DNA of 64,000 bases from Nelumbo lutea (GCA_022828595.1 JAKGHH010000001.1:142185017-142249016); one strand, 5' to 3'. Positions 15,101 through 24,671 are shown, counted from the stretch's first letter. The notes: a model not told the origin generated them from the letters alone. Made by a program: numbers and translations.

Positions 15101-18100
15101 CCAATGAACTGTGACCGAGATATTTGATGTTAGCCACTTAAATCTTCCTAAAGCTCCCTAGAGGACCAGGCTGCCATCTCCAGCTCTTTTAGCCATCCAA
15201 TAACCAATTTGGAGTCACCTTCAATCATTAAATGATCCACTGCCAACTCTTTTGTAATTTCTGATCCTTGTAGTACAGCTTGGACTTCTTCATTAACTGA
15301 ACCTCTCATCCCAATAGGACCAGAAAATAGAGCTACTATCTGGCCCTCAGCATTTCTAGACTCCTCCAATTCCAGATGGTCCCGAGATACCCAAGCTGCT
15401 TCCATCAAAAATTAATTTAACAACACCTGCATCAGGAGGCTTCCATTCCACCAAAGGTTTGTTTCTAACATCAGAACTTTTGGCTACTTGCTCCCAATTC
15501 CTCCTTATAATGAGAAGGGTGAGAACTGAGAACAGGTCCAAAGACTTTACCCAGCTTATGGCCCTACTTAAAATACTTTCCAACACACAAGCCTGATCCC
15601 TCTCCTTGTCATTAAAAACTCTGGTTCTATCATCTCGCTCTACCACTCATCTTTCCTCCAGCCTATTTTTCTTTCTTGCAAATAACTTGAACAAAAAACC
15701 TTATCCATCTCACTCTACCACTCACTCATCTTTCCTCCACCAAGGAAGCAGTGTTAAGGAGCCAATCTCTCACTGCATTTTCATGGAGGCAACAGGATAA
15801 ACTCTTCATACTCTTCCATGTGTGGCTAAGTTGTTGCTACTTTGTATATGAGAATAGACACTTCTTGGTGCATGATATATGGAAAGTGTGTCACAGGGGC
15901 TTTTTTTGCTCAGCTCTAATCTCATCATAGCTTTGCAATTAAGAGCTGCTTCCCTGCCTTACTTGCAGATTCTTAAAAGAGTTGCACTTGAAAGGGCTGA
16001 GTAAGCAAGGAAAGGTAACATGGGGAGTGGTACCTGCTGCAGTTTTTTGGTGTTTATGGAAAGAAAGAAATACCAGGATTTTTTGAAATAAAATAAGTAC
16101 TACAGAAGTAGCAAACAGAATCATGGGGAAGATGATATCATGGTTGGGAAGTCACATGATGTTTAGAGGAAAGAGCACACACTTATTTTGACTTTACAAA
16201 TCTTTTTGTAAATAGTCAGGGTCTGATTGCTTAAATGTATAGTGAACAGTTTTTGTATATCCCCAGTGTACAGCAACCTATTGTACAAGAGTCTTGTTTT
16301 TGGATTTTTGGATAATTAATACAATTCATACTTTACCATTTTTTATTGATAACATAACTTGCATTAAAAAATTAAGAAACAGTTACAATGAAGCAATGGG
16401 AGGGGTAAAATCTCTTAACCCTCCCTGAGAACAAAAAGAAAATTACAACATGGCACAAAAAAGGCTGCCCCTTCCCACCCCTTGTTTTGCGAGTGCATCC
16501 GCAAAGGAATTTGCACTTCTCTTAATTCATGCTTTACCTTCTCTGAAAAAATCTCAACATAGTTTTTTATCAGTTAATTTCATCACTATCTTGTACTCAC
16601 ATTATATCATTTCAAAACAACTACATTAATTTAGCCAACTACAAGAATTATCTTATTCTCTTCCATCAAATTTCTGTTAGTAACATCATGAATTTAAACA
16701 CTGATGTCAATTATTGATGAATCGTGAATGTTACCCAGACACTTTGACACCTAAAGGAAACCTGTCCCTCACCCATCACCCCCACTTTTGAGTAAATTTA
16801 CTTTAATGCCATAAGAAATATTTAGAAAATTCATCCCTCATGCAACACCCCCAGTCATGGCCACCATACACAACACTAAAGTAAAAGCTCAGTACACTAC
16901 ATAGAAAAACTTCAACAGAAAAACAAGTTTGTAGGGAGAGCTTCAAACTTTCAATAAGAAGTTTCCTTTGAAAGTTCATCCTCCTTCATAAATATAAATA
17001 ATCTGCTACAGTGGTCCAGAATAATACTTATCAGTATTAGAAAATACAATAATAGATACTATGTACAAAAAGTCATCAAGATAAAAAAAAAATGGAGAAT
17101 AAAAATAGTTGAAAATAAACATAACCAGATCTGGACCAGAAATGTCAGATACCTCATTCATTTGCCAATAATTATAAAACAAGGTCATCTTGCATTGCAC
17201 AAGCTCACATGCTGATGCACTTTGCCTACTATCTACTTTTAACACATCCTGAAGAAACAATTTAAATTTTACATACAATGTTAGAATCAATCGGAAAAGT
17301 AGACAATGTATTTGAAAATAAAAAAGAAAAGCATGATCAAATTGATGTCACAATAGAAATAGCAATAATGATTACAGAATAATAGCATAACCTGCCCCTT
17401 ACCCTAATAGAGAAAAAAGCAGTAAAGAGAAAAAGTTTTAAGTAAAATCTTCAGGCAGATATCTTATAACAGCATATCAAGCAAGAACAACAAGAATATA
17501 TGGTTCAAATAGTAATGTAAACTGTTCAAGGAAGATGTAGATCAAGCCATATCTATGAAGAAATTGGAACACTAGGTGGAGCCTGCACAAGAAACGAATA
17601 TCTTATAATGCAAAGAATTAATCCTTGTAAAATAAATAAAGACTTCGTAGTTGAAAATTTATTTATTCTGTTTATCATTTTTTTACTTTATTAATTTGGA
17701 TAATGAAAAGAACATATAGACAGAAAAATAATAAAACGGATATATGCGAGTTTAAACTGTCAATCACAGCATCCATAGGAGGCAGCATTCCATATTGCAA
17801 GCATCAAAGGAACTATCGATAAAACAAAGCCACATTTAGAAGCACCCAGCAATATCATATTGGGTTCGACTATGATATGGAAAAGATATGATATCCAAAA
17901 AACATCTGACCAATCAATTGGAATCATAAACGTGGTAGCAAATCAGGTGTTATTTATCAGAATTCATGAGTGGGTTTTGATTGGTCAAAACTCTTTCCAT
18001 AGTCCATATCATGTCTTTCCCACATCATAGATTTTCCCTGTAGAGAAATATCATATTATCCCCCTATTACCCAAAGGCCAAAGCATATCATTCCCATATA

Positions 18101-19523
18101 TGACGACTGAGAAAATGAATTTGTTGGCCTCATGAACTATGACAGCTTCCTTAAAATACGTGACATGACCTAAAAGGCCCACTTCAATTATGGAATATCT
18201 CCAGTTTGTGGAATACATGAATTTAGGGTCTTACATAATCACCAACCAGAACTCAAAAAGGGTTAATGGTAAAAAGACACACACATACACGCATACATGG
18301 CGCTTGTGGTGCAAGCCAAGAAAACGGGATGGACTTTCAATAACCTACCTCTCCCATTGAAAAGCTAAATATAGACAGTCGTAAAAAACTAAAGATATGC
18401 TCCTTCCACTGGTTAACCATGTCGGCATTATCATTCTGATTTTCAGGCAGCTAAAAAGGAACAGCATTGGAAATAAATCACTATCCTAATTGCTGATCCA
18501 AAAAACAAAAAAGATCACTGTCCTAAACTCTCCAGGGAGCTTTGTTATACAGATCAATATGTTAGTTTTGGGGGAAATACTAACGAGAAAAAAACGAAAA
18601 TAACTCACAGAGCATCACAGTGTTCGAACAGCCACCTTGACGGCCTCGGGAAGCTCTTCCACGTCTTTATTGGCATAACGCTCGTCAAGCAGCAGTAACC
18701 TTGTGGAACCTCTCCAACTGCCTCTTTTAAAATCATCTCCGAGCAACCCACTCATATCTTCACCTTCATCTCTGTCTTCGACAACTTCAACCACAACAAA
18801 ATCATTCTTCCTAATTCTCTTATCTCTCTCCAAGCCCTCTCCCTCTTCTCTCACCATCTTTTTCTTCTTCCTTGGTCTAGAAATCTTAGCAAGGTTCCTA
18901 AATTTTATAAAGCCACTGGAGTTGAACGTCCTTGAAAGCCTGTCCCTGTACAAAACCGGGCTCAAAGGCTCGCCATCCCCTTCGGCTTTCCCATAGATAC
19001 GCCGGGTCAATGCAGCGAAGCTTTCTTCAACATCCTCAGTTTTTTCTTGCAGAATCTTTTTGAATTCATCCTCCATTTCATCGCCAGGAACCCTTGCGAT
19101 GTTCCGGACGCGAGGCCAGTTCAAGAGGTGGCCTCTTAATCGGTTCTCAAGCGAAAAGCATTCTTCTGCAGGGACCCTAAGGGCGGCAATGTCGAAAACT
19201 CGAGAGAAGCTCTCCCTGTCGACTATACTTTCTTCTTCTCCACTTCCAGCATCGTCTTCCTGGAAGTTTTCTCCAGGAGATTGAGATGTGCCGTGTTGTC
19301 GTTGTTGCTTTCCTGCTGGCTGTTGATGGCATGCTTTTCTGCCCTTGTGAAGAGAGGGTCCATATGGGGGTTCTCGCTCTGGGGGCAAGTCTAGGGTTGA
19401 AGAAATGGTGCAAAAGAGAGGGAAAAGACGGGGTTTTGAAAGTGAAGGATTTCTTAAGAAACGATTTGCAGAGGAAATGGAGAGTGGAATTAAATGTGAT
19501 GTAAAAAACAGATTAGTGACCAT
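180..19523 (-). CDS. TRM5: tRNA (guanine37-N1)-methyltransferase, Trm5 family, complete, 9 exons
   Basis: Trm5 enzymes use S-adenosylmethionine to make m1G at position 37 of tRNA, which prevents frameshifting. I joined nine exons on the minus strand: 19523-18636, 17248-17153, 11361-11242, 11138-10972, 8940-8870, 4818-4676, 3859-3748, 528-416 and 314-180. All have GT-AG borders, the phases close exactly, and 1845 nt gives 614 aa plus TGA. Visible family motifs: SAM motif [12 protein letters not shown] (449-459), NDLNP (471-475), MDGRR with the conserved Asp500, and the catalytic-type NLP (523-525). The Trm5 D2-domain stretch is encoded by exons 3-5. The first 40 residues are rich in Ser, Leu, Arg and Pro with no acidic residue, which suggests an organelle transit peptide, as expected for the longer plant Trm5 paralogue; this is inference. 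I chose the ATG at 19523 for its good context (GCCATGG); an in-frame ATG at 19622 would add 33 residues. The introns reach 5.8 kb and are full of transposons. Confidence 0.93.
416..528 (-). CDS. TRM5: TRM5 exon 8 (residues 533-570)
   Basis: 113 bp encoding [10 protein letters not shown]...[22 protein letters not shown]. The [12 protein letters not shown] block is the conserved C-terminal strand region of plant Trm5. Confidence 0.93.
529..2799. other. TRM5 intron 7, part without recognisable elements
   Basis: AT-rich intron sequence. A stretch at about 2096-2480 has an LTR-like feel (TATA-like CTATAAATAGAG near 2300), but I found no paired ends or TSD. Nothing else is supported. Confidence 0.5.
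2808..3461. mobile_element. hAT-type MITE in TRM5 intron 7, with 8-bp TSD
   Basis: The ends are inverted relatives: the left begins GTAGGAATGCGAATGGATTG, and the right, reverse-complemented, reads AGGGG...TGCAAATGGACCGG. A perfect 8-bp direct repeat AGTTTTGA flanks it (2800-2807 and 3462-3469), which fits hAT-type insertion. There is no coding capacity. The core holds an internal tandem duplication and a (TA)n tract. Confidence 0.82.
2996..3345. repeat. Two-copy tandem repeat (about 182 bp) inside the MITE
   Basis: The unit beginning TTATTAAAAGGGAAAAA recurs about 182 bp later with the same downstream order (ATAACA..CTATATAAA, ACAAGCA.TTT, TTTTTAT.AT). Copy 1 has a (TA)n run at 3080-3108 that is much shorter in copy 2. 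Confidence 0.8.
3748..3859 (-). CDS. TRM5: TRM5 exon 7 (residues 496-533)
   Basis: 112 bp encoding [10 protein letters not shown]...[16 protein letters not shown]. It holds the conserved Asp of the FNMDGR motif and the NLP signature of motif IV. The donor CTAG/GTTTGT leaves one base, which completes the Asp codon of exon 8. Confidence 0.93.
3860..4675. other. TRM5 intron 6, no recognisable element
   Basis: AT-rich intron between exons 6 and 7. I see no repeat ends, RNA gene or conserved coding sequence. Confidence 0.5.
4676..4818 (-). CDS. TRM5: TRM5 exon 6 (SAM-binding motif I, residues 448-495)
   Basis: 143 bp. Encodes [17 protein letters not shown], then the [17 protein letters not shown] block: the SAM-binding loop and the acidic strand-2 end of the Rossmann methyltransferase fold. 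Confidence 0.95.
4865..5318. repeat. Exact 227-bp tandem duplication in TRM5 intron 5
   Basis: Copy 1 is 4865-5091 and copy 2 is 5092-5318. I read the two copies as identical base for base, starting GAGGAAATAAAAGTAGAGAA. No TSD or terminal repeats are evident. A segmental duplication this clean is recent, or is an assembly artefact. Confidence 0.93.
5733..5906 (+). mobile_element. 5'-truncated non-LTR retrotransposon tail with 19-bp TSD
   Basis: A short LINE-like 3' end finishing in an A-run (5897-5908). It is flanked by AAGATATA[A/G]TTAATGGATT at 5714-5732 and 5907-5925 with one mismatch, the mark of target-primed integration. No coding domain remains. Confidence 0.78.
6584..7072. mobile_element. 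Non-autonomous hAT-like element nested in the hAT transposon
   Basis: Begins TAGGGGCATTCGGTTTATTC and ends AATGCTCACCCATA, with inverted 'cggttt/aaccg' sub-ends. It is flanked by the perfect 8-bp repeat AATATAAC (6576-6583 and 7073-7080). The core is almost pure A/T (TATATAA motifs), with no coding potential. Confidence 0.82.
7211..7220 (+). promoter_or_regulatory. TATA-box-like element of the hAT transposase gene
   Basis: CTATAAATAG lies about 220 bp upstream of the transposase ATG at 7434, in the same orientation, followed by a pyrimidine-rich leader. Assignment is by position and motif only. Confidence 0.5.
7434..7727 (+). pseudogene. hAT transposase N-terminus, BED zinc-finger remnant
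   Basis: The ATG at 7434 is followed by eight codons and a TAA. The same frame then reads [38 protein letters not shown] and HLLFHEKQE: the BED finger layout (W..F, first Cys, G-HL--H----H). The second Cys of the pair has been lost. The frame ends at 7727 in AT-rich sequence, so the rest of the transposase is deleted. Such an N-terminal relic could not transpose; the BED fold normally binds transposon ends. Confidence 0.75.
8166..8869. other. TRM5 intron 5 remainder
   Basis: AT-rich intron sequence between the hAT element and exon 5. No element or gene recognised. Confidence 0.5.
8870..8940 (-). CDS. TRM5: TRM5 exon 5 (residues 424-448)
   Basis: A 71-bp exon encoding [17 protein letters not shown]...KDVV, the conserved block just before SAM motif I. 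The acceptor TTATGCAG and a donor GTATGT give the only phases that connect exons 4 and 6. Confidence 0.9.
9180..9425 (+). mobile_element. LINE 3' fragment with RNase H remnant
   Basis: Translation gives fragments such as [15 protein letters not shown] and [20 protein letters not shown], the plant LINE RNase H pattern with the AEL catalytic region, then a short 3' UTR and an A-run (9415-9423). It carries stops and is 5'-truncated. It lies antisense inside TRM5 intron 4. Confidence 0.72.
9426..10971. other. TRM5 intron 4 remainder
   Basis: AT-rich. A phrase AAATAGAGCAAAAACAT occurs twice near 9998 and 10036, a small local duplication. No gene or complete element seen. Confidence 0.5.
10972..11138 (-). 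CDS. TRM5: TRM5 exon 4 (residues 369-424)
   Basis: 167 bp encoding [18 protein letters not shown]...LEVLAGN...ENG.RF.VDLATV. The donor is GACAGT/GTATGC; its two leftover bases complete a Val codon with the first base of exon 5. Only a 103-bp intron separates it from exon 3. Confidence 0.93.
11242..11361 (-). CDS. TRM5: TRM5 exon 3 (residues 329-368)
   Basis: 120 bp, exactly 40 codons, encoding ILEALLPKG...[21 protein letters not shown]. The GHI-HLNLRDEHLPYK block is among the most conserved parts of eukaryotic and archaeal Trm5. Confidence 0.93.
11362..12370. other. TRM5 intron 2, part with no recognised element
   Basis: AT-rich sequence downstream (in gene direction) of the LINE cluster. 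I see nothing I can name. Confidence 0.5.
12387..13148 (+). mobile_element. 5'-truncated LINE (zf-RVT/RNase H end) with perfect 16-bp TSD
   Basis: Translates to [20 protein letters not shown], the tail of the LINE reverse-transcriptase zinc-binding region, then degraded RNase H pieces ([14 protein letters not shown]) and a 3' end with an A-run. The 16-bp repeat GTAAGTTCCCCATCAT flanks it at 12371-12386 and 13149-13164, so both ends are fixed. It is antisense within TRM5 intron 2. Confidence 0.88.
13490..13640 (+). mobile_element. RTE-type LINE fragment
   Basis: Translation reads [19 protein letters not shown], the RTE C-terminal phrase also seen (frameshifted) at 57.1 kb in this window. Only about 150 bp remain and there is no clear 3' end. 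Confidence 0.6.
13725..14245 (+). mobile_element. LINE 3' fragment with zf-RVT region
   Basis: Broken frames give [14 protein letters not shown], then [17 protein letters not shown], a reverse-transcriptase zinc-binding (HC...W..ERN.R.F) signature of plant LINEs, then a 3' UTR ending in an A-rich tail near 14245. Several stops; 5'-truncated. Confidence 0.68.
14904..15664 (-). mobile_element. 5'-truncated LINE with RNase H domain and TSD
   Basis: Minus-strand frames give [18 protein letters not shown] (RNase H first Asp), [16 protein letters not shown] and [16 protein letters not shown] (last conserved Asp), the plant LINE RNase H. The flanks are ATTTTCTTTCTTGCAAACAAC-like repeats at 14884-14903 and 15665-15685, a TSD of about 20 bp with two differences. 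It lies in the same orientation as TRM5. The frame is split between two overlapping reading frames at about 15380. Confidence 0.85.
15735..16325 (+). mobile_element. LINE 3' fragment (zf-RVT end)
   Basis: Reads [19 protein letters not shown], the W..W.ERN.RIF signature, then a 3' UTR to about 16325. 5'-truncated; borders are approximate. Confidence 0.65.
16335..16560 (-). mobile_element. LINE 3' tail with RNase H C-terminus
   Basis: Minus-strand translation has [20 protein letters not shown], the ADALAK signature at the end of plant LINE RNase H domains, followed by a 3' UTR. The fragment abuts the oppositely oriented LINE at 15735-16325. Confidence 0.68.
16561..18635. other. Rest of TRM5 intron 2, exon 2 surroundings and intron 1
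   Basis: Apart from exon 2 (17153-17248) I recognise no element here. The sequence is AT-rich and low in coding potential. Confidence 0.5.
17153..17248 (-). CDS. TRM5: TRM5 exon 2 (residues 297-328)
   Basis: 96 bp, phase 0/0, with acceptor TTCTTCAG and donor GAG/GTATCT. It encodes DVLKVDSRQ...[11 protein letters not shown]; the FYNYW stretch is a conserved Trm5 landmark that leads into the exon 3 sequence. Confidence 0.9.
18636..19523 (-). CDS. TRM5: TRM5 exon 1 (residues 1-296)
   Basis: Holds the transit-like N-terminus, an acidic/basic low-conservation stretch with a lysine-rich patch (RPRKKKKM, near residue 230), and the conserved [10 protein letters not shown]...LPEAVK end. The frame stays open a few codons past the chosen donor. 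I placed the donor after LPEAVK (AAG/GTGGCT) because it joins in phase 0 to exon 2 and continues a plausible helix. A later GTGAGT at about 18606 would put a stop codon in the exon. Donor choice is inference. Confidence 0.85.
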
Positions 19524-20071
19524 GGCGAGTCGGGAAGTAACGGTCCAATCACACGGCGCCGGGCCAGTGGCGATGAACTGTGACGGATTTAGTTGGATTG
19601 TTTGCGGGGAAAAATGAACCAAATTCCTAAAACTCCCCGGAGTGTATCTACAACCACAAGACTACAACATTTATGAAACCAGAACCAGAAGTGGAGCGAA
19701 GCCAGATCCAACCCGTGCTTCACGGCCCAAAATTGAGTTCGGACTTCGGGTTGGGCTTGGCACGGTTCAATTTAACATGTTTCAGCGAAAGTATATATGC
19801 ATCCATACATCGTACTTGCACTGTTGAACACATTATTGACACATCGCTGCCCATCCCAGGCTTGAGGTTGAGGCCATCTTTTCAGCGCAGGTTCGACGGA
19901 TCGGGTCTGGGCCTGGCAGACAGTATGAATGGGGTCGGAGCGAGTAAATTTCTTTAACTATCTTTATGGTTAACTAATTTTAAGTTTTTTGACAATTGAC
20001 ATTGTAGTTAAATAGAAACAAAAATAAAATATCATTTTTGCCTTTCACTTTTTCTCAAATTTTCAAAATAA
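19524..20071. other. 5' flank of TRM5 and start of the intergenic region
   Basis: Holds the presumed TRM5 promoter (minus strand). I found no convincing TATA box. The 19.66-19.93 kb part has the 'gggttgggc/cgggttc' phrases seen at the ends of several repeats here, so it is probably a transposon relic. Confidence 0.45.
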
Positions 20072-20079
20072 AACACATT

Positions 20080-20531
20080 TAGGAGTGTAAACGGATGGAA
20101 TTCGAATTGGACCAAGCAATATTCGAATTTGATTTGATATCCGACAAATATTGAAAACTAATATCCGAATTCGAATTCGATTAAATATTTAAATATTTGA
20201 TTCAATTGAAATTTGATTAATTAATTATTTTAAATAATTAATAAATATATAAAACAAATATTTTATTGATATAAAGTATATAAATTATTTATATAACTTA
20301 ATTATTATATATAAATTATATAAAATATTTTATATATTATATATAAGAATTAAATAATTGATCGAATTTGGATATTTATCAAATCAAATCAGAACATATA
20401 ATTCGAATCCGATTAACTATTCAGTAAGAATAGGATATCCAAATTCGACTGATTATATATTCAAATTATCTTAATTCGATTTGATTATGTTGAATTCGAA
20501 TTCAGATTTCCGAATACCCTCGACACTACTA
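20080..20531. mobile_element. hAT-type MITE with degenerate 8-bp TSD
   Basis: Starts TAGGAGTGTAAACGGATGG and ends TTCCGAATACCCTCGACACTACTA, inverted relatives over the terminal 8 bases. The flanks AACACATT and AACCCATC match at six of eight positions. The core is AT-rich with many GAATTCGAATT phrases. No coding capacity. Confidence 0.7.
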
Positions 20532-20725
20532 AACCCATCTCATAAAAATTTTCAAGTCCGTGCAACCTCTCGGTCTTAGCACATTCCCATTTCCAATGGC
20601 TTTTCTAACTCATTGGGGCAACTATAGCACTAGGTCTAAATGATTTGAAGGGTTAGCACTAAACTTAGAGACTAAATCTTCACCCAAAAAAAAATTGTTT
20701 TCAACGACCAAGAAGAAAAGTGAAC

Positions 20726-20925
20726 TGATAGTGGTGGTGTCACTCATAGCAACTGTAGCCTTCTAGGACGTAGCCTTCCATGGCCACACTTGAACAAAAT
20801 GGCTGCGTATAAAGAAAAATACATTGATGGTGGTGGTATCGCTCATAGCAATTGTAGCCTTTTAAGGCGTAATTCCCTACCGGGGATGGCATTTGGCAAT
20901 ACAATCTAACAATTGATTCCAACGG
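20726..20925. repeat. Diverged two-copy tandem repeat of about 98 bp
   Basis: TGATAGTGGTGGTGTC followed by CATAGCAACTGTAGCCTTCT at about 20726 recurs at about 20824 with scattered substitutions. Confidence 0.65.
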
Positions 20926-21556
20926 CAATCCCGTAGAGAAGCCTCACTTTGCGGGGAGATCTATATTGGCCTACAGCATTCCCATCGCCTATTATCAATA
21001 CATAATCTTCAAATGCATAGCTTCCTTGCATCATTGCGCATAATCTTATTGCTGGTTAGTGGGCTCCACCTTTGAAATGACATAGATGGATGTGAGTTAT
21101 CTATTGTATAACCAAAGCAGCTGGCAACAAACAACAATTCAATCGAGGGATAAAGACAGATAGGGGTTGGGAAAGCGATGGAGGGATAAAGACAAACACC
21201 CATATGACATTCGTTTCCATGACTCTAATTCTAGCAAGAACTTCCTCAGCTTTTTATCAGATTTGTGCATCAATAGGGCCATGAGAACCTCATAGGAAAT
21301 TAGGGGTTAGCAAAGAGCATATGGAAAGCATAACCTTTCTACAAATCCTTGAGTTTCTTCAATATACGTTTCAACGCCATGAAAACCTTGGAGGAAATTA
21401 GGGGTTCATGTCTTGAGCTTGAATTCATTAATAGACAGAGATATTATGGCGTGGAAGGGGATGGTTTTCTAATTGAATCAATGACCACCCTTGAAATGAA
21501 TCTCTTTAACTCTCTCTCTCTCTCTCTCTGTGTGTTGGGATTTTTCTTAAGCTTTA

Positions 21557-22308
21557 CGAGTATGGCTGCAAGTCAGGCTGAGTTGAGGCCAAACCTAGCC
21601 CAACCCTAGGTTCTAAACCCCCAACCTGACCTACCCAACCCTAACTAGATTCCTTCAACCCTAACCCAATCCAAAGTCAACTTCGGGTTAGGCTCGGTTT
21701 GGGCCCAACCCAACCTTCTTCCCATCCCTTAAAAACTTGTAGAACTTAATCTTAGGTCTTAACTCAACTTTCACTACATATATTAATTATATGTTTTATT
21801 AATATTTGTTTGTTAATGTTTTTATTGGTCCTTTTAATACAAAATTCAAAAAAAAAAGTTTGAAATGCCTATAGTTTATTATGATGACTTATAATAGATC
21901 TTTTATAAGCAACAAGCTATGGGTGGCAAACAATAGAGAGGAGATAAAGAATAAAATATTCAAAAAACATAAAATATGTTATTAAGGTTTTAGTATTTTC
22001 AATTAGGATTAAGTGAAGCGATTATCTTAAATGAAATAAATGATAGTATGTGGTAGTGGCTACACAACTATTATGCATATAAACAAATCAATGTATGACC
22101 ATATATATATAACATATATTTATATATGATATGTACTATATAGTCGAGTTCAGGTTGCCCAAGGGATCAACCCTAACCCAACCTGGAGTAAATCTAGGGT
22201 CATAAATTTCAACCCTAACCCTAACTTAGGCATCAACTCGACTCAACCCAACCTGACTTTTCGGGGTTGGGTTCGGGCTAACTTGACCCAAGTTCCAACC
22301 TTATTTAC
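21557..22308. mobile_element. Non-autonomous element with 8-bp TSD
   Basis: An exact AAGCTTTA repeat flanks it (21549-21556 and 22309-22316). The sub-terminal sequences are inverted relatives rich in 'gggttgggtt/aacccaacc'. The core is AT-rich with TATATA runs. Transposase is absent. The terminal inverted repeats are poor, so class assignment rests on TSD length. Confidence 0.6.
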
Positions 22309-22559
22309 AAGCTTTAATGGCAAGCAATCGACAATATGGGGGCTTTTTCAAGTGGGTGTAGTATGGATGCCGAAGATTGAGTTAGACGACCTCAAGTGTC
22401 AGTAATAGTAGTAGTCATAAGGGTAGTTTAATAAATTTGCCCTTAGTCAAAACATCAAACATTCCAATTATTGGAGGAAGGATAACGAAACATGGACTCC
22501 AAACGTTTTGCTCTGTGAAAGAATTTAAATTATTTTAGGGTATGTTTGATTTCATGAAA

Positions 22560-24600
22560 ATGATTTGATTATGATCATGTCATTGTGGATGGCCCATCAT
22601 ATGTTTTTAAGTGGTAGCTCCAATTCCATGGATGGATGATGGGTCAACCCCATCTTTGTATTTACTTAGAGAAGCCAATGTTTGGGTTCAAGTTCATGAT
22701 TTATCATTTGATCTTTTCGATAATGATGTTGGAATGCTTACGGCAACAAAGATTTGTCTCGTTTATCATCTATAGAGCAAAGGTTCGTATTTCAATTGAT
22801 GCTCCTTTAAAATGTGGCACTTTCTTAGCTCCTATTGTCTAGGCAGTTTTTAGGCATGAGAAACTTTCGTTTAGGTGTTATATCTATGGTAAAGTTGGGC
22901 ACTTGTTCCAAAATTGCAACTAACATCGTCGGACATGGATGAATTCTTTCATCATTGCGCTATGAATTTTCTTCGTCCATGGCTTAGTGTAGAGGTTGCC
23001 TACTAATAAGATTGGATGAAACCTCTTATTACTCAGTTTGTATGAAGGGAGGAGGAAATGCAATGGATGGGGTCGGGACCTAATAGTGAGGCAGTGGGTT
23101 TAATCTCTAGGAATCGGAGAACGGATTTCAATCTCATTTCTTCTAGTGAGTTCTTTGGTAGGCCTGATGATAGTGGTAATATTAGTCGACATCTTTAGGA
23201 TGCCATAATGATGAGACCTCTGGTAGGAAAGTGAAGATCTTTGATAGTAACCTGGAGTAGATAAAGAATACCTCAATCAAGTTTGGGTTTGTGGCTTGAG
23301 TTGTTGGAGGCCAATTTGGTGGTTGCTTTAAACTCCTTCGTTAGGGTCCCTCGAGAAATAATGATAAAAGGCTTTTCAGTTCTAGCAAATGTAAGTGATT
23401 GGATTTAGGTGTTCAAATCTATAAGCTTAGTCTAGACTCGGGTATCTTTTTTAGTGTTTCCTTCCTAAATGATAAGAGCATAAAGTTAAGGCACTTAGTT
23501 ATAGGGCCTTTTTGTAGCTTATTTAGTTTTGGTCTCTTTGTGTTTTCTTTTTATTTTACCTTTTGTTGCTTTTGTTTAGGGTGCTTGTGTGTTTTTAGTT
23601 GTGGTGAGGAATGGTATTGGAGCTATCAAGGGGAAAGAGGTTGCCATGGAGCACAATCGAGTGAGATATATGTTATATCATTCTTTTTTTTTCCCTTTGA
23701 GCAATGGTGGCTAGCCTTAAATAGCCACACAACACCCAATGAGGATTATTAGTTAGAACTAATATGGCTGAGTGTGGCTGAGTGACGGCCTCAAAGGACT
23801 TAGGAATTTAGTTTCACAATGGAATCCATATTTTATATTTTTATGTGATACTAAAATTCTTGAAGACAATGCCTTTTTCATCCAAGCATGTCATTAAACT
23901 ACCTCCATTTTGTGATTATTCCCCCTGATACTACCCCCATTTTATGATTATTCCCCTAATTAGTCTCTTTAGTGGTCTTTTAGTTTGTTGGAAATATGGT
24001 TTTGGAATGTTACTTTTTAGTAATTGTAACACTATAGTTTTAGAAATAAATTATGATCCCCCTTCTAGGAGTTGATTTTCTTGCATGGGGAGTCTAATAG
24101 ACCAGAGTAGAATCAATTTTGGATGAATGTTTGTAATTATTGTTTGAGTTTGTTTATTCCGTTTGTAGTCATGGATACCTTAAATGAGAGTGATCTCTTG
24201 TCTGAGGAAGGCCTAATTTTCTTTCTTGGTTTGTCTTCTAATAGGGGTAAGGCTTCAAAAGCTTTTGTTTCCTTTTAGGACTTTGAACTCCATGGTATTA
24301 ACCCTAAAGGAGTATTTTGACGTGGCCAATATTCATCTAGGGTGTAGGTATCATGACTAGTTTTATGGATAGAGTTCATACTTCTTTGGATTGGCTTTCT
24401 TTGTTTCCCTTTGCCCTCTTGGATATTAGCCTTCATTAGGGCTTTGATCATTATATATAACATCATTTTATATTTGCCCCCTCTCCTATTTATGGTCATA
24501 AACATTTTCGTTCTTTATCAAATGTGGTTGTACCATGATGATTGCCTAAACATTAAATTTGGTTGGGAGTTATTTGTCTTGGGTATGCTGCTTTCCTAAT
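22560..24600 (+). mobile_element. LINE fragment A: ORF1 zinc knuckle and endonuclease remnants
   Basis: Frames around 22.63-23.2 kb give FVQVHDLSFDLFDNDVGML-like and CGTFLAPI text, then CYIYGKVGHLFQNCN, a CCHC knuckle whose second Cys has become Tyr; this is the DUF4283/zf-CCHC_4 ORF1 of plant LINEs. At 24.0-24.6 kb, FALLDISLH-FDHY--FIFAPSPIYGHKHFRS resembles the LINE endonuclease C-terminus. There are many stops and frameshifts and no reverse transcriptase, so it is a 3'-truncated relic. Confidence 0.65.
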
Positions 24601-24671
24601 TACATGCTATAAAATAGGTTGAAATGCAGTATGTTTTGCAGTAATGCAAGTGCATGAGATTTAGACTGTCT

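Noticed and set aside
18703..18996. 97-codon plus-strand frame rich in Ser/Leu/Pro
   Set aside because: Shadow of TRM5 exon 1 on the opposite strand.
19642..19957. Short gene between TRM5 and the first MITE
   Set aside because: Open frames arise from GGGTTCGGG/GGGCTTGG words of a transposon relic; no conserved motif or start context.
23399..23752. 117-codon frame with hydrophobic segments
   Set aside because: T-rich spacer inside LINE fragment A; hydrophobicity follows from composition.
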